DNA of 64,000 nt from Tyto alba (Eukaryota; Chordata; Aves; Strigiformes; Tytonidae), in NCBI RefSeq assembly GCF_018691265.1, contig NW_024881327.1, positions 21,259,936-21,323,935 on the forward strand. The letters are read 5' to 3'. Positions 50,801-56,974 of the stretch are shown here, piece after piece (within the stretch, counting starts at the first letter, position 1; the number at the start of each line of letters is the position of its first letter). The position numbers were made by a program, and so were the translations under genes. The notes beneath the pieces are model-generated. The model searched no databases and was not told the origin of the DNA. It saw only the letters and a list, made by a program, of their open reading frames with translations.

Positions 50801-51991
50801 TACTGCTACTATTAGAAACACTCCACATAGGAAATTCTACCCTATTGCTACTTAGGTGCAAAGAAGTCTTTCCAAAGCTGATACAGAAATGAAAATAATG
50901 ATAAAAATTTGGTCCAACAGCTGCTTTAATCCAGCTTGTAATGTACCAAAGGGATAGAACAGGGCCAGAAAGACTGCAGGTACACTGGAGTTCTGCAAAA
51001 GGATAGTTTGTGCTATCAAGTAATACATTCATCTCCAGACCTATGCAGTCCTTGCATTCCTATTAGAAAACCTTCCTACAGATTTCACAAGTTTTGAATA
51101 AGTCTGGGCTTGCTTCTCTAGCTTTAATGTTAGTTTTGCCAACTCACATTGCAGTCTTTTATCTATCATCCAGGAGAAGAGGCACAATAAAGGTTCCAGA
51201 TAAATCTTAGTATGTAAATATCACTGTGAATATTAAGTCTTTATTGCAGGTGAAGTACAATGCTGTCATACTGCATGACAACATTGTGAAACTGTGACTC
51301 ACAGTTGTCTATGTGTTTTTCTTTCATGTTGTTTGAGGGAGAATGAGAATAGCTACTGCATAAATTCCAGGTGATCAATTAAACGTATCTAAATAAAAGA
51401 ATTATGTCACAAATTTCAAGCTCTCAGACTCTGACTATATAATACATATTTTGCAACTCACCTGCTTCTGTGATTAATAAATATATTATGCAGAAAAAAG
51501 GTCTACTCCTAATCTTTTTGGATTCTCAATGCTAAAAAAAATTTCGCACTTCTTTTTCAGCAAAGGTAGGCTGAAATAGCTATTCCAATAATTACATGGG
51601 AAGATAAAAAAAAAAGGAATCACACTCTTCTTTTTAACAATCACACCTTTGTAGTGTTTGAAAGAAAATCTTGGTTTACAAATATAAAAACAAAAATTGT
51701 CTTCTATCTGTATCTTATCTCTTTTCTTATGAAAAAGCCCCACCACAGTGTTTTTATAAGCTAGGTAGTTTTCTGCATTGCAACATAATTAACAGAGAAA
51801 GCAAATTACTTTTACAATCCAGTTCTCTAAATTCTTCATATAGTAATCAAGTATGCCAAATTTAACTCTCTGTAAAAGAGCAATGAACTTACAGTCACTG
51901 TTTTTCAGAAAACTAAAGAAATTATTTACCTCTAGTATGTGCTCTCCCTGTTGCTCTCGATCTAGTTTTCTAGATGTGGTTGTAATTAGAC
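1..51991 (-). CDS. FAT1: FAT1 protocadherin gene, internal and 3' coding part (24 exons)
   Basis: FAT1 is a giant single-pass cadherin of the plasma membrane. Vertebrate FAT1 acts in cell adhesion and polarity and in actin control through its tail. Here 24 exons join in frame and encode, in order, the end of cadherin repeat 11 to repeat 34, an EGF module, laminin-G, four more EGF modules, a transmembrane helix and part of the tail. FAT1 is chosen over FAT2, FAT3 and FAT4 because the tail ([45 protein letters not shown]) matches remembered mammalian FAT1 almost residue for residue. The gene runs off both ends: the first coding exon and promoter lie to the right, the C-terminus and 3'UTR to the left. 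Exons are labelled v1-v24 from the 5' side; human numbering was not assumed. Family identity is very secure. Exact splice sites are inferred from consensus and phase, not from transcripts. Confidence 0.97.
3750..3809 (-). CDS. FAT1: Candidate FAT1 alternative tail exon (60 nt, +20 residues)
   Basis: A 60-nt cassette between v23 and v24, phase 1 at both ends. With the shared Gly-codon base it encodes [10 protein letters not shown] followed by [10 protein letters not shown]. The acceptor is TTTTACAAG|CT and the donor GAAG|GTATAT. The peptide is identical at 13 of 20 positions to the tail segment of FAT3 as remembered (ASIVTVIRLV then NDAVDTIENE), which sits at the same place between CDDN and YHWD. 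Tail-insert isoforms of FAT1 that change its location in migrating cells are reported in mammals. Being in frame, including it simply lengthens the tail. Usage here is unproven without transcripts. Confidence 0.82.
5724..5763. repeat. Perfect 18-bp inverted repeat with 4-nt loop
   Basis: The left arm CAGATATATATTAAATAA and the right arm TTATTTAATATATATCTG are exact reverse complements separated by GCTA. The structure lies 95 nt downstream of the donor of exon v23 on the gene strand. Confidence 0.95.
5858..5995 (-). CDS. FAT1: FAT1 exon v23: cytoplasmic tail segment
   Basis: A 138-nt exon, phase 1 at both ends, encoding [40 protein letters not shown] and ESCDDN. The acceptor is TTTTCTTTCAG|CT and the donor AATG|GTACGT. 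The longer open frame seen in this interval is a shifted reading frame and not the real one. The segment is acidic and serine-rich and precedes the alternative tail exon. Confidence 0.95.
6238..6869 (-). CDS. FAT1: FAT1 exon v22: EGF 5, transmembrane helix, proximal tail
   Basis: A 632-nt exon, phase 2 to 1. It begins with a calcium-binding EGF ([36 protein letters not shown]). An extracellular stem follows with an N-glycosylation site (WNIS). The membrane helix is about [20 protein letters not shown], followed by the stop-transfer cluster [12 protein letters not shown]. The tail continues [54 protein letters not shown] and a proline run LPPPPPSNS, the type of site bound by Ena/VASP EVH1 domains in mammalian FAT1. 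The acceptor is TTTCTGGTAG|GTG and the donor GATA|GTAAGA. Confidence 0.98.
7079..7189 (-). CDS. FAT1: FAT1 exon v21: EGF 4
   Basis: A 111-nt exon, phase 2 at both ends, encoding [20 protein letters not shown] and [17 protein letters not shown], one EGF module with its cysteine spacing intact. The acceptor is CCGTTGCAG|GTG after a very long pyrimidine run; the donor is AAAG|GTAGGT. KNSGKC replaces the more usual KNGGTC. Confidence 0.95.
7200..7230 (-). promoter_or_regulatory. 31-nt uninterrupted polypyrimidine tract before exon v21
   Basis: On the gene strand this stretch is T7, CCCT, C11, T9, with no purine, and it ends 10 nt before the AG of exon v21. It is a very strong U2AF/PTB-type tract. 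The C11 and T9 runs are prone to slippage, so length may vary between individuals or reads. Confidence 0.6.
7414..7567 (-). CDS. FAT1: FAT1 exon v20: end of EGF 2, EGF 3
   Basis: A 154-nt exon, phase 1 to 2, encoding [40 protein letters not shown] and [12 protein letters not shown]. It holds the last cysteines of EGF 2 and most of EGF 3. The acceptor is TTGATTTCAG|GT and the donor CAAAG|GTATGT. Confidence 0.96.
7568..8062 (-). other. FAT1 intron v19-v20
   Basis: A 495-nt intron. No feature beyond the splice sites was seen. Confidence 0.8.
8063..8525 (-). CDS. FAT1: FAT1 exon v19: rest of laminin-G, start of EGF 2
   Basis: A 463-nt exon, phase 0 to 1. Laminin-G continues from [20 protein letters not shown] through [40 protein letters not shown] and [20 protein letters not shown] to [13 protein letters not shown] 2 then begins ([20 protein letters not shown]). 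The acceptor is CTTTTCTCTGTAG|ATT and the donor GGAG|GTAAGC. The final Cys pair typical of laminin-G is present. Confidence 0.97.
8526..9110 (-). other. FAT1 intron v18-v19
   Basis: A 585-nt AT-rich intron inside the laminin-G code, carrying a T22 run at 8878-8899 followed by TTTA units. Nothing else was seen. Confidence 0.8.
9111..9268 (-). CDS. FAT1: FAT1 exon v18: first part of laminin-G
   Basis: A 158-nt exon, phase 1 to 0, encoding [40 protein letters not shown] and [12 protein letters not shown], the first strands of the laminin-G domain. The donor is TTAGAG|GTATAT. The acceptor is ambiguous: two AGs 6 nt apart (AAG then CATCAG) both keep frame. Using the outer one, the exon would start at 9274 and gain Ala-Ser. 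The inner site (9268) is chosen because it gives the same length as mammalian FAT1 as remembered. Confidence 0.9.
9269..9276 (-). promoter_or_regulatory. Tandem 3' splice acceptor of exon v18
   Basis: On the gene strand the intron ends CCTAAG, followed by CATCAG and then the exon. Both AGs are legal acceptors and differ by six bases, so either choice stays in frame and adds or removes two residues at the EGF/laminin-G junction. The outer AG follows the pyrimidine tract more closely. Confidence 0.5.
9383..9514 (-). CDS. FAT1: FAT1 exon v17: EGF module 1
   Basis: A 132-nt exon, phase 1 at both ends. It encodes a cysteine-rich EGF-like module: [36 protein letters not shown] and GQCPG. The six-Cys pattern matches the divergent first EGF of FAT1 just before laminin-G. 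The acceptor is CATTTTACAG|AA and the donor TCCTG|GTAAGA. Confidence 0.94.
9515..10400 (-). other. FAT1 intron v16-v17
   Basis: An 886-nt intron with an AT dinucleotide repeat at 10149-10190. Nothing else was seen. Confidence 0.8.
10149..10190. repeat. AT-rich microsatellite
   Basis: About 42 nt of TA repeats interrupted twice by AAA, self-complementary and likely variable in length. Confidence 0.9.
10401..11202 (-). CDS. FAT1: FAT1 exon v16: cadherin 34 and membrane-proximal module
   Basis: An 802-nt exon (about 267 codons), phase 0 to 1. It starts [20 protein letters not shown] and crosses the last repeat boundary, which lacks DxNDN (EESIYSPAI). Repeat 34 follows ([35 protein letters not shown]). 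After it come about 140 residues of the conserved Fat membrane-proximal region ([44 protein letters not shown]), ending VCLCK, the first Cys pair of the EGF block. The acceptor is CTTCCTTTAG|GTG and the donor AAAG|GTAAGG. Confidence 0.97.
11203..15436 (-). other. FAT1 intron v15-v16 (4.2 kb)
   Basis: Intron without a recognisable gene. It has a GT/T-rich patch at about 12855-12950 and scattered A/T runs. The short frames show no family signature. Confidence 0.75.
15437..15634 (-). CDS. FAT1: FAT1 exon v15: cadherin 33
   Basis: A 198-nt, 66-codon exon in phase 0. It encodes [40 protein letters not shown] and [14 protein letters not shown], most of repeat 33. The acceptor is TTCATTTATAG|GAA and the donor TTAAG|GTAGGA. 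Confidence 0.95.
15635..17780 (-). other. FAT1 intron v14-v15
   Basis: A 2.1-kb intron with T28 at 16800-16827 followed by AATT and an A run. Nothing else was seen. Confidence 0.75.
16800..16827. repeat. T28 homopolymer
   Basis: Twenty-eight consecutive T, then AATT and about ten A, so the junction is partly self-complementary. It reads as poly(A) on the gene strand. Confidence 0.95.
17781..17924 (-). CDS. FAT1: FAT1 exon v14: end of cadherin 32, start of cadherin 33
   Basis: A 144-nt, 48-codon exon in phase 0, encoding [38 protein letters not shown] and KGNYSVIIQ. It holds the canonical DVNDNPPVF linker between repeats 32 and 33. The acceptor is CTGTTTCTTAG|ATT and the donor ATCCAG|GTAAAT. 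Confidence 0.95.
17925..18233 (-). other. FAT1 intron v13-v14
   Basis: A 309-nt intron. Nothing notable was seen. Confidence 0.8.
18234..18371 (-). CDS. FAT1: FAT1 exon v13: middle of cadherin 32
   Basis: A 138-nt, 46-codon exon in phase 0, encoding [40 protein letters not shown] and ER. The acceptor is TGCCCCTTAG|GTT and the donor GAAAGG|GTAAGT. It lies in a stretch with no long open frame and was found from its splice sites and similarity. Confidence 0.94.
18372..18780 (-). other. FAT1 intron v12-v13
   Basis: A 409-nt intron. Nothing notable was seen. Confidence 0.8.
18781..18995 (-). CDS. FAT1: FAT1 exon v12: end of cadherin 31, start of cadherin 32
   Basis: A 215-nt exon, phase 1 to 0, encoding [40 protein letters not shown], the linker [10 protein letters not shown] and [18 protein letters not shown]. 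The acceptor follows a run of T and ends TTCCCTAG|GA; the donor is ATTACA|GTATGT. Confidence 0.95.
18996..19563 (-). other. FAT1 intron v11-v12
   Basis: A 568-nt intron with an A run near 19007-19020, which is the pyrimidine tract of the v12 acceptor on the gene strand. Nothing else was seen. Confidence 0.8.
19564..19953 (-). CDS. FAT1: FAT1 exon v11: cadherin 30 to 31
   Basis: A 390-nt exon, phase 1 at both ends. It encodes [40 protein letters not shown], the linker [11 protein letters not shown], then [20 protein letters not shown] and [14 protein letters not shown] of repeat 31. The acceptor is TTGAAATGCAG|GG and the donor AACAG|GTAACA. Confidence 0.96.
19954..21224 (-). other. FAT1 intron v10-v11
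   Basis: A 1.27-kb intron. No gene or clear repeat was seen. Confidence 0.75.
21225..21458 (-). CDS. FAT1: FAT1 exon v10: end of cadherin 29, start of cadherin 30
   Basis: A 234-nt exon, phase 1 at both ends, encoding [40 protein letters not shown], the linker VNDNAPEF and the opening of repeat 30 ([25 protein letters not shown]). The acceptor is CTGTTTATAG|GT and the donor GCAG|GTATGC. Confidence 0.95.
21459..22906 (-). other. FAT1 intron v9-v10
   Basis: A 1.45-kb intron. A 97-codon frame on the opposite strand has no recognisable feature. Nothing else was seen. Confidence 0.75.
22907..23060 (-). CDS. FAT1: FAT1 exon v9: start of cadherin 29
   Basis: A 154-nt exon, phase 0 to 1, encoding [37 protein letters not shown] and [10 protein letters not shown], the first half of repeat 29. 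The acceptor is ATCTTGCAG|GAT and the donor ACAG|GTAATA. Confidence 0.95.
23061..24472 (-). other. FAT1 intron v8-v9
   Basis: A 1.4-kb intron with T29 at 23866-23894 followed by four GTTT units. Nothing else was seen. Confidence 0.75.
23866..23910. repeat. T29 run plus (GTTT)4
   Basis: A 29-base T homopolymer runs directly into four GTTT repeats. This could be the tail of an old retroelement on the minus strand, but no element body was recognised next to it. Confidence 0.85.
24473..24669 (-). CDS. FAT1: FAT1 exon v8: rest of cadherin 28
   Basis: A 197-nt exon, phase 1 to 0. It encodes [40 protein letters not shown] and the linker [13 protein letters not shown]. The acceptor is AATTTTTCAG|GA and the donor AAAAG|GTAGGC. 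It completes repeat 28 begun in v7. The Cys just after the linker is unusual for a cadherin and also occurs in remembered mammalian FAT1. Confidence 0.95.
24670..25310 (-). other. FAT1 intron v7-v8
   Basis: A 641-nt AT-rich intron. Nothing notable was seen. Confidence 0.8.
25311..29378 (-). CDS. FAT1: FAT1 exon v7: 4068-nt exon, cadherin 15 to 28
   Basis: One uninterrupted 4068-nt exon (1356 codons, phase 1 at both ends) covering the rest of repeat 15, complete repeats 16-27 and the first part of repeat 28. Eight repeat ends inside it carry a recognisable DxNDN-type calcium linker, for example [36 protein letters not shown] and DVNDNPPRF. Five do not: [32 protein letters not shown] and PPEVPLPKF. 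The acceptor is CTTCACAG|GG and the donor ACAG|GTAAAT. A single very large internal exon at this place is a known feature of vertebrate FAT1. Small open frames on the opposite strand in this interval are shadows of the cadherin code. Confidence 0.98.
29379..31923 (-). other. FAT1 intron v6-v7
   Basis: A 2.5-kb intron with a T-rich/TG tract at 30271-30324. No gene was seen. Confidence 0.75.
30271..30324. repeat. T-rich and TG repeat tract
   Basis: T16, then GTTTTG, then T17, then TG units. Low complexity. Confidence 0.85.
31924..32134 (-). CDS. FAT1: FAT1 exon v6: end of cadherin 14, start of cadherin 15
   Basis: A 211-nt exon, phase 0 to 1. It encodes [20 protein letters not shown], then the linker DTNDHAPWF, then [20 protein letters not shown] and [11 protein letters not shown]. 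The acceptor is CTGTTTCAG and the donor TCAG|GTATAT. The last base completes a Gly codon with exon v7. Confidence 0.95.
32353..32628 (-). CDS. FAT1: FAT1 exon v5: end of cadherin 13, cadherin 14
   Basis: A 276-nt, 92-codon exon in phase 0. It starts [15 protein letters not shown] (the linker closing repeat 13), then [34 protein letters not shown] and [14 protein letters not shown] of repeat 14. The acceptor is CATTTCAG|GTG and the donor ATG|GTAAAT. The linker reads DTNNH where the consensus, and mammalian FAT1 as remembered, has DTNDH; this replaces one calcium-coordinating Asp by Asn. Confidence 0.95.
32934..32956. repeat. A23 homopolymer
   Basis: Twenty-three consecutive A on the plus strand, T on the gene strand. 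Confidence 0.95.
36840..37262 (+). mobile_element. Old CR1 LINE 3' fragment
   Basis: A plus-strand stretch that follows the CR1 3' consensus in order: TTTTGGGCCCTGTGG, GACAAGAGGTGACA, AAGGGAAACTACAGTTAGAC, ATAAGAAAAAATTATTTTCA, then TTGAGCAGG and ACTAGATGA near the end. It is heavily diverged with no reading frame left, so this is an ancient insertion antisense to FAT1. The edges are approximate. Confidence 0.75.
41640..41779 (-). CDS. FAT1: FAT1 exon v4: middle of cadherin 13
   Basis: A 140-nt exon, phase 1 to 0, encoding [20 protein letters not shown], then [20 protein letters not shown] and TRSISTQ. This covers the central strands of repeat 13, with the usual 'LDxE' and 'VxATDG' signatures. 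The acceptor is TGAACAAG|GT and the donor CTCAG|GTAATA. It is too short to stand out as an open frame. It was found by following the phase from v3, whose broken Gly codon it completes. Confidence 0.94.
41780..45993 (-). other. FAT1 intron v3-v4 (4.2 kb)
   Basis: Intron with T23 at 41920-41942 and other T-rich patches (about 43180-43213). No gene was recognised. Confidence 0.75.
41920..41942. repeat. T23 homopolymer
   Basis: Twenty-three consecutive T preceded by an alternating TATA/CA stretch. Confidence 0.95.
45994..46204 (-). CDS. FAT1: FAT1 exon v3: end of cadherin 12, start of cadherin 13
   Basis: A 211-nt exon, phase 0 to 1. It begins [13 protein letters not shown], crosses a repeat boundary that has no DxNDN calcium linker ([15 protein letters not shown] instead), then gives [13 protein letters not shown] and ends WFDITG. 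The acceptor is TTTCACAG and the donor ACGG|GTAAGG. The missing linker also fits remembered mammalian FAT1 at this point, so it is a conserved irregularity rather than damage. Confidence 0.95.
46205..46740 (-). other. FAT1 intron v2-v3
   Basis: A 536-nt intron. Nothing notable beyond an A/C-rich patch near 46560-46600. Confidence 0.8.
46741..47070 (-). CDS. FAT1: FAT1 exon v2: end of cadherin 11, most of cadherin 12
   Basis: A 330-nt, 110-codon exon, phase 0 at both ends. It opens with VTVTDNG, reaches the calcium-linker motif [11 protein letters not shown] that ends repeat 11, and continues into repeat 12 with a basic loop ([16 protein letters not shown]) and [17 protein letters not shown]. 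The acceptor is ATGAAAACAG and the donor CA|GTGAGT. The basic loop is an insertion relative to a standard cadherin repeat and is also remembered in mammalian FAT1. An overlapping reading frame on the same strand is only a shadow. Confidence 0.96.
47898..47931. repeat. 15-bp near-perfect inverted repeat with 4-nt loop
   Basis: The arms ATTTAATCCCTTATT and AATAAGGGGTTAAAT pair over 15 positions with one mismatch, which is a U-G wobble in plus-strand RNA. The loop is GGCT. It lies deep in the intron between v1 and v2. Confidence 0.9.
48815..48896 (+). mobile_element. CR1 LINE 3' terminal fragment
   Basis: The segment AGTTGGACTTGATGATCCTA, then AAGGTCTTTTACAACCTAAA and TGATTCTGTGATTCTA is the CR1 terminus with its ATTCTGTG-type end repeat, on the plus strand. 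The 5' boundary is unclear and only the last hundred bases or so remain. Confidence 0.85.
51930..51991 (-). CDS. FAT1: FAT1 exon v1: part of cadherin repeat 11
   Basis: A 62-nt exon encoding [21 protein letters not shown], the 'LDRE' strand region of a cadherin repeat. The acceptor ends TTTACAG and the donor is GAG|GTAAAT. It starts with two bases of a Gly codon, so the preceding exon must end in phase 1. That fits the long first coding exon of vertebrate FAT1, which is absent here and expected beyond 64000. It ends in phase 0 and joins directly to VTVTDNG in v2. Its small size means it is recognised only through the conserved motif and phase. Confidence 0.93.
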
Positions 51992-53872
51992 CTGTAAAGA
52001 TAGAAGAATAATTAATCTGATCATTCAAGAAAATAATCTGAATTAAGGTTAGATTAAACCAGTAGTAACTGATATACCCAATCTCAAATTCTTCTTAGGT
52101 GGTCTATTCTATTTTTGTAGAACTTACGCTTTCATTAAGGGAAGGGGTGAGGGGCTTCCAGTCCTTAAGGGCTGTGAAAATATTCTTTGCAATCTCAAAG
52201 CTAAGCTGTTGTATCCCTTAAAACAGACACAGTTCAATTTTCCAACACATTTCTGCATGTTATGCTTCCGACAGGAGTAATGTAAGTAATGCTTTCACAT
52301 GAAGTCTTGTTTTCAGAAGGTGTTCATACACCTTATTCAAAGGGTGCTTTCACACATTATTTGAATAATTACCATTCTCTTCAGAAGAAACATCTATTTG
52401 TATTTTTAGTGATAGCAACAGGAAAAGAATGACCTGAAGAGATGGATTAATGGTGGAAATCAGAGCAATTTGTGTGTGTTAGCTTGATTTGGCAATGGTA
52501 AGGAGTCAAAAAGTTGATCTTGGAAACAGTAGAGAATAAGCACAAGTTTTTTATCCATGATGTTAGATTTTGTTGCAAGAGTCTGATACACTGTTGATGA
52601 GAGACTAGGAAGGCATGATGAGTTTTAAACGAAGGAAGTCAAACAGTAAGATGTGACAAAAAGCCAGTGAAATCTGAATACAAAAGGATCTTTGAATTAA
52701 TTCCCCCTAGCAGTAGGTTCAAAATTTTAACTATTGAGTTTCATGAAAAGCACACGCAGTCAACTCTCAGTTATAGTTGAATGGCTTGCTATGGTGTGGG
52801 TTAACTGTGCCATGGATGCAGACATAAGGGATAACTCAGTTTCTTTGCTGCCTGTCTGCAGGTAGAAGTTGGCCCCACAGATACCGTCACTGTGTCACAT
52901 GGCACTGAGCCTGTGCTAGTAAATCCTGCTACACCTAACTTGGGTTTTCACAGAGCAAACACCAAGATTTTGATACATCCAAATTAAAACACTACTGGCC
53001 AAAACATCCCATATTCTCTGCAGCAGGAATCCTGCATATGCTAGACACACAAGACACTGAAATGCTATGAGACCTTTTCCCAAATATCCCAGCTTTTTAC
53101 AGTGACAGGAAAGCACTGCCATCATGATCCTTAATTGTCACACTGAAAAATAGGGAAGCCATTACACAATTAAGGACAAAATAGAGATCAAAACACAGGC
53201 CACATACTTCATGTTCCTTTTTCTAACTACAGTGTAAGCTTGGTATTAATAAGATCCCTTATAAGCAAAATCAAAATACATTTATAAAGTTTTCAAGGTT
53301 GAGCTGCTGCAATGCCTTCAACTTTGCCTCACAGCTGACAAAAAACAGAGCATGCAAGTAAGAAGAGCAATGAAGATTTCAATTTCACTTAAAAGAGAAA
53401 GGCCAACAGAAACAGAACTGTATACGACCAGTACATAGCTACTCAATACTCCTGTCAAAATACAGTAGTAGTCTACATATGCCAACAAAATAGTCAGCCT
53501 GTACTAAATAATAGGAACAAAACCTATAAGGCAATATTACACCTGTCAAATGTTCAAAGTACTATTCTTCAAAAAATAGATAATGCAAATAATGGCTGTT
53601 CCAATTATGGTCAAATCTGCTGTTGTGTTTCCAGCAATGTGGCTAGCCATTTTATCAAATCCATTATATACCTAGTATTCCAGTCATAAAGATCTATGAT
53701 CTTCTTCTACTTTAACTTTTTATGCTTTTATAACACATAGAAGATATGTATGTTAATGTTAGGATATATCTTTTGGTATTATGAAGTAATTTCCCTTAAT
53801 TACAAAGAACGTCGGAATGAAAATTAAAAAACAAGGAAAAAATGTTCCATTAGTACTGTGAATTTAGAAAGT

Positions 53873-53897
53873 GGGGGGGGGGGGGGGGGGGAGGGGG
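53873..53897. repeat. G19 run plus AGGGGG
   Basis: Nineteen consecutive G, one A and five G. This can form a G-quadruplex on the plus strand and gives a C tract in the FAT1 transcript. Confidence 0.95.
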
Positions 53898-55705
53898 CAC
53901 AGGGAAGAGGGGAAAAAAAAGGATGTGGCAACTCTGTATTAACCTCCTTGAGGTAATATCTTCCCATAGAGATTACAGAGCTGTGAACAGTGACAACTGA
54001 AAATATTTATTGTCACATGTGCTAAACAAAGCTTTTTCCTAATTTCCTGGCTGAGGCTGATCAAGCCACACCTCTTCTTTTCACAAGCTCTATGGGGAAC
54101 AGCATAGAACTGTTAATTGGAAGTGAACAAATGGCAGAGATGATGCTTCCCTCAAGCAAAGGGACTTGTAGGTGACTTCAAGAAACAGAAGCTCTCCTAA
54201 ATACCTCTTTCTATTGCTCACCTCTGGAGAAAGCCAGCACAAGCCCTCCCATGAAGCATTAATCCCCTGAGACTCACCACCGTTACAAGGGAAAAGGGTA
54301 AATTTAAGCATAGACACTAAAGGAGCTGGCTGTTGAATAGATTGGTTGAGAATGGGGAGGGTCTCAAAAAGCACAGAAAGAATAAAGGAATTCCAATAGA
54401 AATATCTTATTATGCTTGCATTTCTCTGAATATTCAAATCTACACCCTCTGGCAACATTATATTCCACCTCTCACAGCAGCAGCAAGTAGAGAATTGCTA
54501 ACACATGAGAGCAGAAAGATGGCACCTTTCAACAGTTTCCTATCCACTTTTTCCCCATCAAGAGCCATTAAGACTGGAACCACCACTAATAAATGCCAAC
54601 TAATACTTTTGGGAAAAAAAAAAAAAACAAATGCTTTTGCTGCAAGCACTCCAGACAGAATTCTACATGTACCACTATTACACATATTACAGTTAGTTAA
54701 AGAAAGTCTAATTGCAGATATAACTTCTGTTAATTAAGCTGGTCAATACAACTCAAATGGGTAAGCAGAAAAATATACAGTAAGAGCAAAACATATATTC
54801 TTTGATCTGTTAAAACTTCCAGTCTTTCCAACTAACCACGCCACACTTCTGTTAAAACACTTCAGACCAATAACAGAAGGGTTTAGTCCTCACCATATAT
54901 ATCCTGTATATTCAGCAGAAACTAATGCCAACAAAGGAAATGTAACACTTCTGGATTTAGAATCACATACACATGCATGACATTCTTTTTATTTAACTCT
55001 TTACTGCTAGCCACTTTCCTAAGTGAAAATTTAGCTTCAGTGAAGTGTTGCACTACAGTTTAAGACTGAAAAAGGTTTGATTATGGCAATCACTAAGTTT
55101 TTCCATTTTTTTCCCCAAATTTTAGTATATTATAGAATGCTTAATGCTCCACTGACAGATTTCATCAGTTGCTGAACAGCTTTTCTGAATTAAGGCCATA
55201 ATAATAAGGTTGAGTGTTCCTATACAGTGTGGCTGTTGTGAATGCCCATTAAGAAGGTTGGGGAGAATCTTTGGATCTAATATAAATCACCTCCCTGAAA
55301 CTAGAGCCCCCACTCTGCTCTTTCTAGTGAAAACAAAAGTTCTAGAACATTTTAGATTGAGCTCCCTCTCTTTTCTGTAACAGTATCAAGATCTCCTTGC
55401 CATGCCCCTCCCTCTACACAAATAAATGAATAACCACACCTTTGCATACACCACATCCCCACAGAAGTGAAAGGTAAAAGATGATTTCAATTATCTCTGA
55501 AGTAGTCTGTAACATAATCACTTTTGAAATCCTTATGCGGTGAGGAGAATCTGCTCACCGCCGAATAAGAGAAATGACAGCATGTGTGAGAAACAGATGA
55601 TTGTGACAAAGCATTCATTTTCGAAACAAAAATGACTCACAGAGCATTGTCTTGCAGTCATATTTTCCTGTTTTGCTTCTGCCTCCTCTTATCACCCCCC
55701 CATCC

Positions 55706-55724
55706 TCACACACACACACACAAA
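55706..55724. repeat. CA microsatellite
   Basis: About nine CA units. Confidence 0.85.
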
Positions 55725-56974
55725 CCAGAACAATGAGCTCCAGTAATTCACATTGCTGACTATTATTCCACCTGGAAATCAATGCACACTGTGGCAAGCT
55801 GGGTCAAGCATCCTCAGGAATACACAAGTTTATAACAAACGTTTCTAGGATAATGATGAGCTAATCTCTAGTGAATTAGTGCAATTTTTCTATTCAGTAA
55901 TGTTTCAAATCTCACCTCATCAGAAGCATTTTCATAACAGCAGCTTAATAATTTAGAGAGACTTTGAATAAACCACAGCTGTTCTGCTTCACTAGCTGGA
56001 GAGGTACTACAGGAACTGAAACTAACTGTAAACATCCATAACAAAACCAAAACAAAACCCCCAGATAACAAATACAACTGTATTCTCCCTTTATCCTTTG
56101 AGTTTACATTCTGAGGATATCTGCTGTCTATCTGTGGTCTACTGAACAATCCAAACAGTTAGAAGTGTATTCAAATAAAATTTACTTCAGATTTCTATTT
56201 TTAAACAGTCTTAAACAGACAAAATGCAACTACAGCATTCAATTCTATAAATATAAATAAACCTGCTAGATTTGGAACATAAAATAGCACAAGGGAGCTG
56301 ACATTAGCAGGGATTTATTTTATCCCATACAAGCTTTCATTGCAGCACCCAGTTACATCACATTATCTCTGTATCTGAAAAACAGCATATCAAAACCAAC
56401 TTCCACTGAATGCTGAAATGGCAATCTCTTTAAAAAAAAACATAGAACGTTAGGTGGGTACTGGGTTAAGAATGTTAATATTAATTCCATGCTATTAGCT
56501 ATCATTATGGCACAGAATCTCAGTAATGAAAGAAATAGCATCAGAAAAAGTGGTCTTTGCAAGGGGAGGAGAAAGGCTCAAAATTTCTGTATTATGTGTA
56601 TATACAACATGCATTCCCTACTACAGGCATACCTACAAACAGATGCATTTGTGCTTTCACAACAGACTTTCCAACTGCACATTCAGCTTGAGATGATGAA
56701 GCTTCTGGAGCTGGATGGCAGCTTGGCTCTTAGCCAGCACTAACCCACCATGATCCAAAAGAATAAAGCAGACGCCAAGTCTACTAAGCTGCCTCCAATG
56801 AGTTTGGATTTGCTTGACTTGAATGCCGTATAAACACTTTGAATTGTATTGTATGAAGAGAAATACAATTTCTCTGATCTTTGAATGCATTGGCACTGAA
56901 GGTTTAAGGAAATACAGAAAGCAGCTGTAACAATTTTATCACCAACTTCAACAGATACAAGACATTGGAATTAA

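Larger units (their letters stand above)
47071..51929 (-). other. FAT1 intron v1-v2 (4.9 kb)
   Basis: Intron with a 15-bp hairpin (47898-47931) and a short CR1 3' end (48815-48896). No coding feature was recognised. Confidence 0.75.

Noticed and set aside
1..51991. FAT3 instead of FAT1 as the identity
   Set aside because: The tail sequence around [13 protein letters not shown] and [18 protein letters not shown] fits FAT1. FAT3 differs there (remembered as GARLSDIEEVPNYE).
54333..54737. 134-codon plus-strand frame
   Set aside because: No recognised domain and amino-acid make-up typical of random intron sequence. No sign of a transcript.
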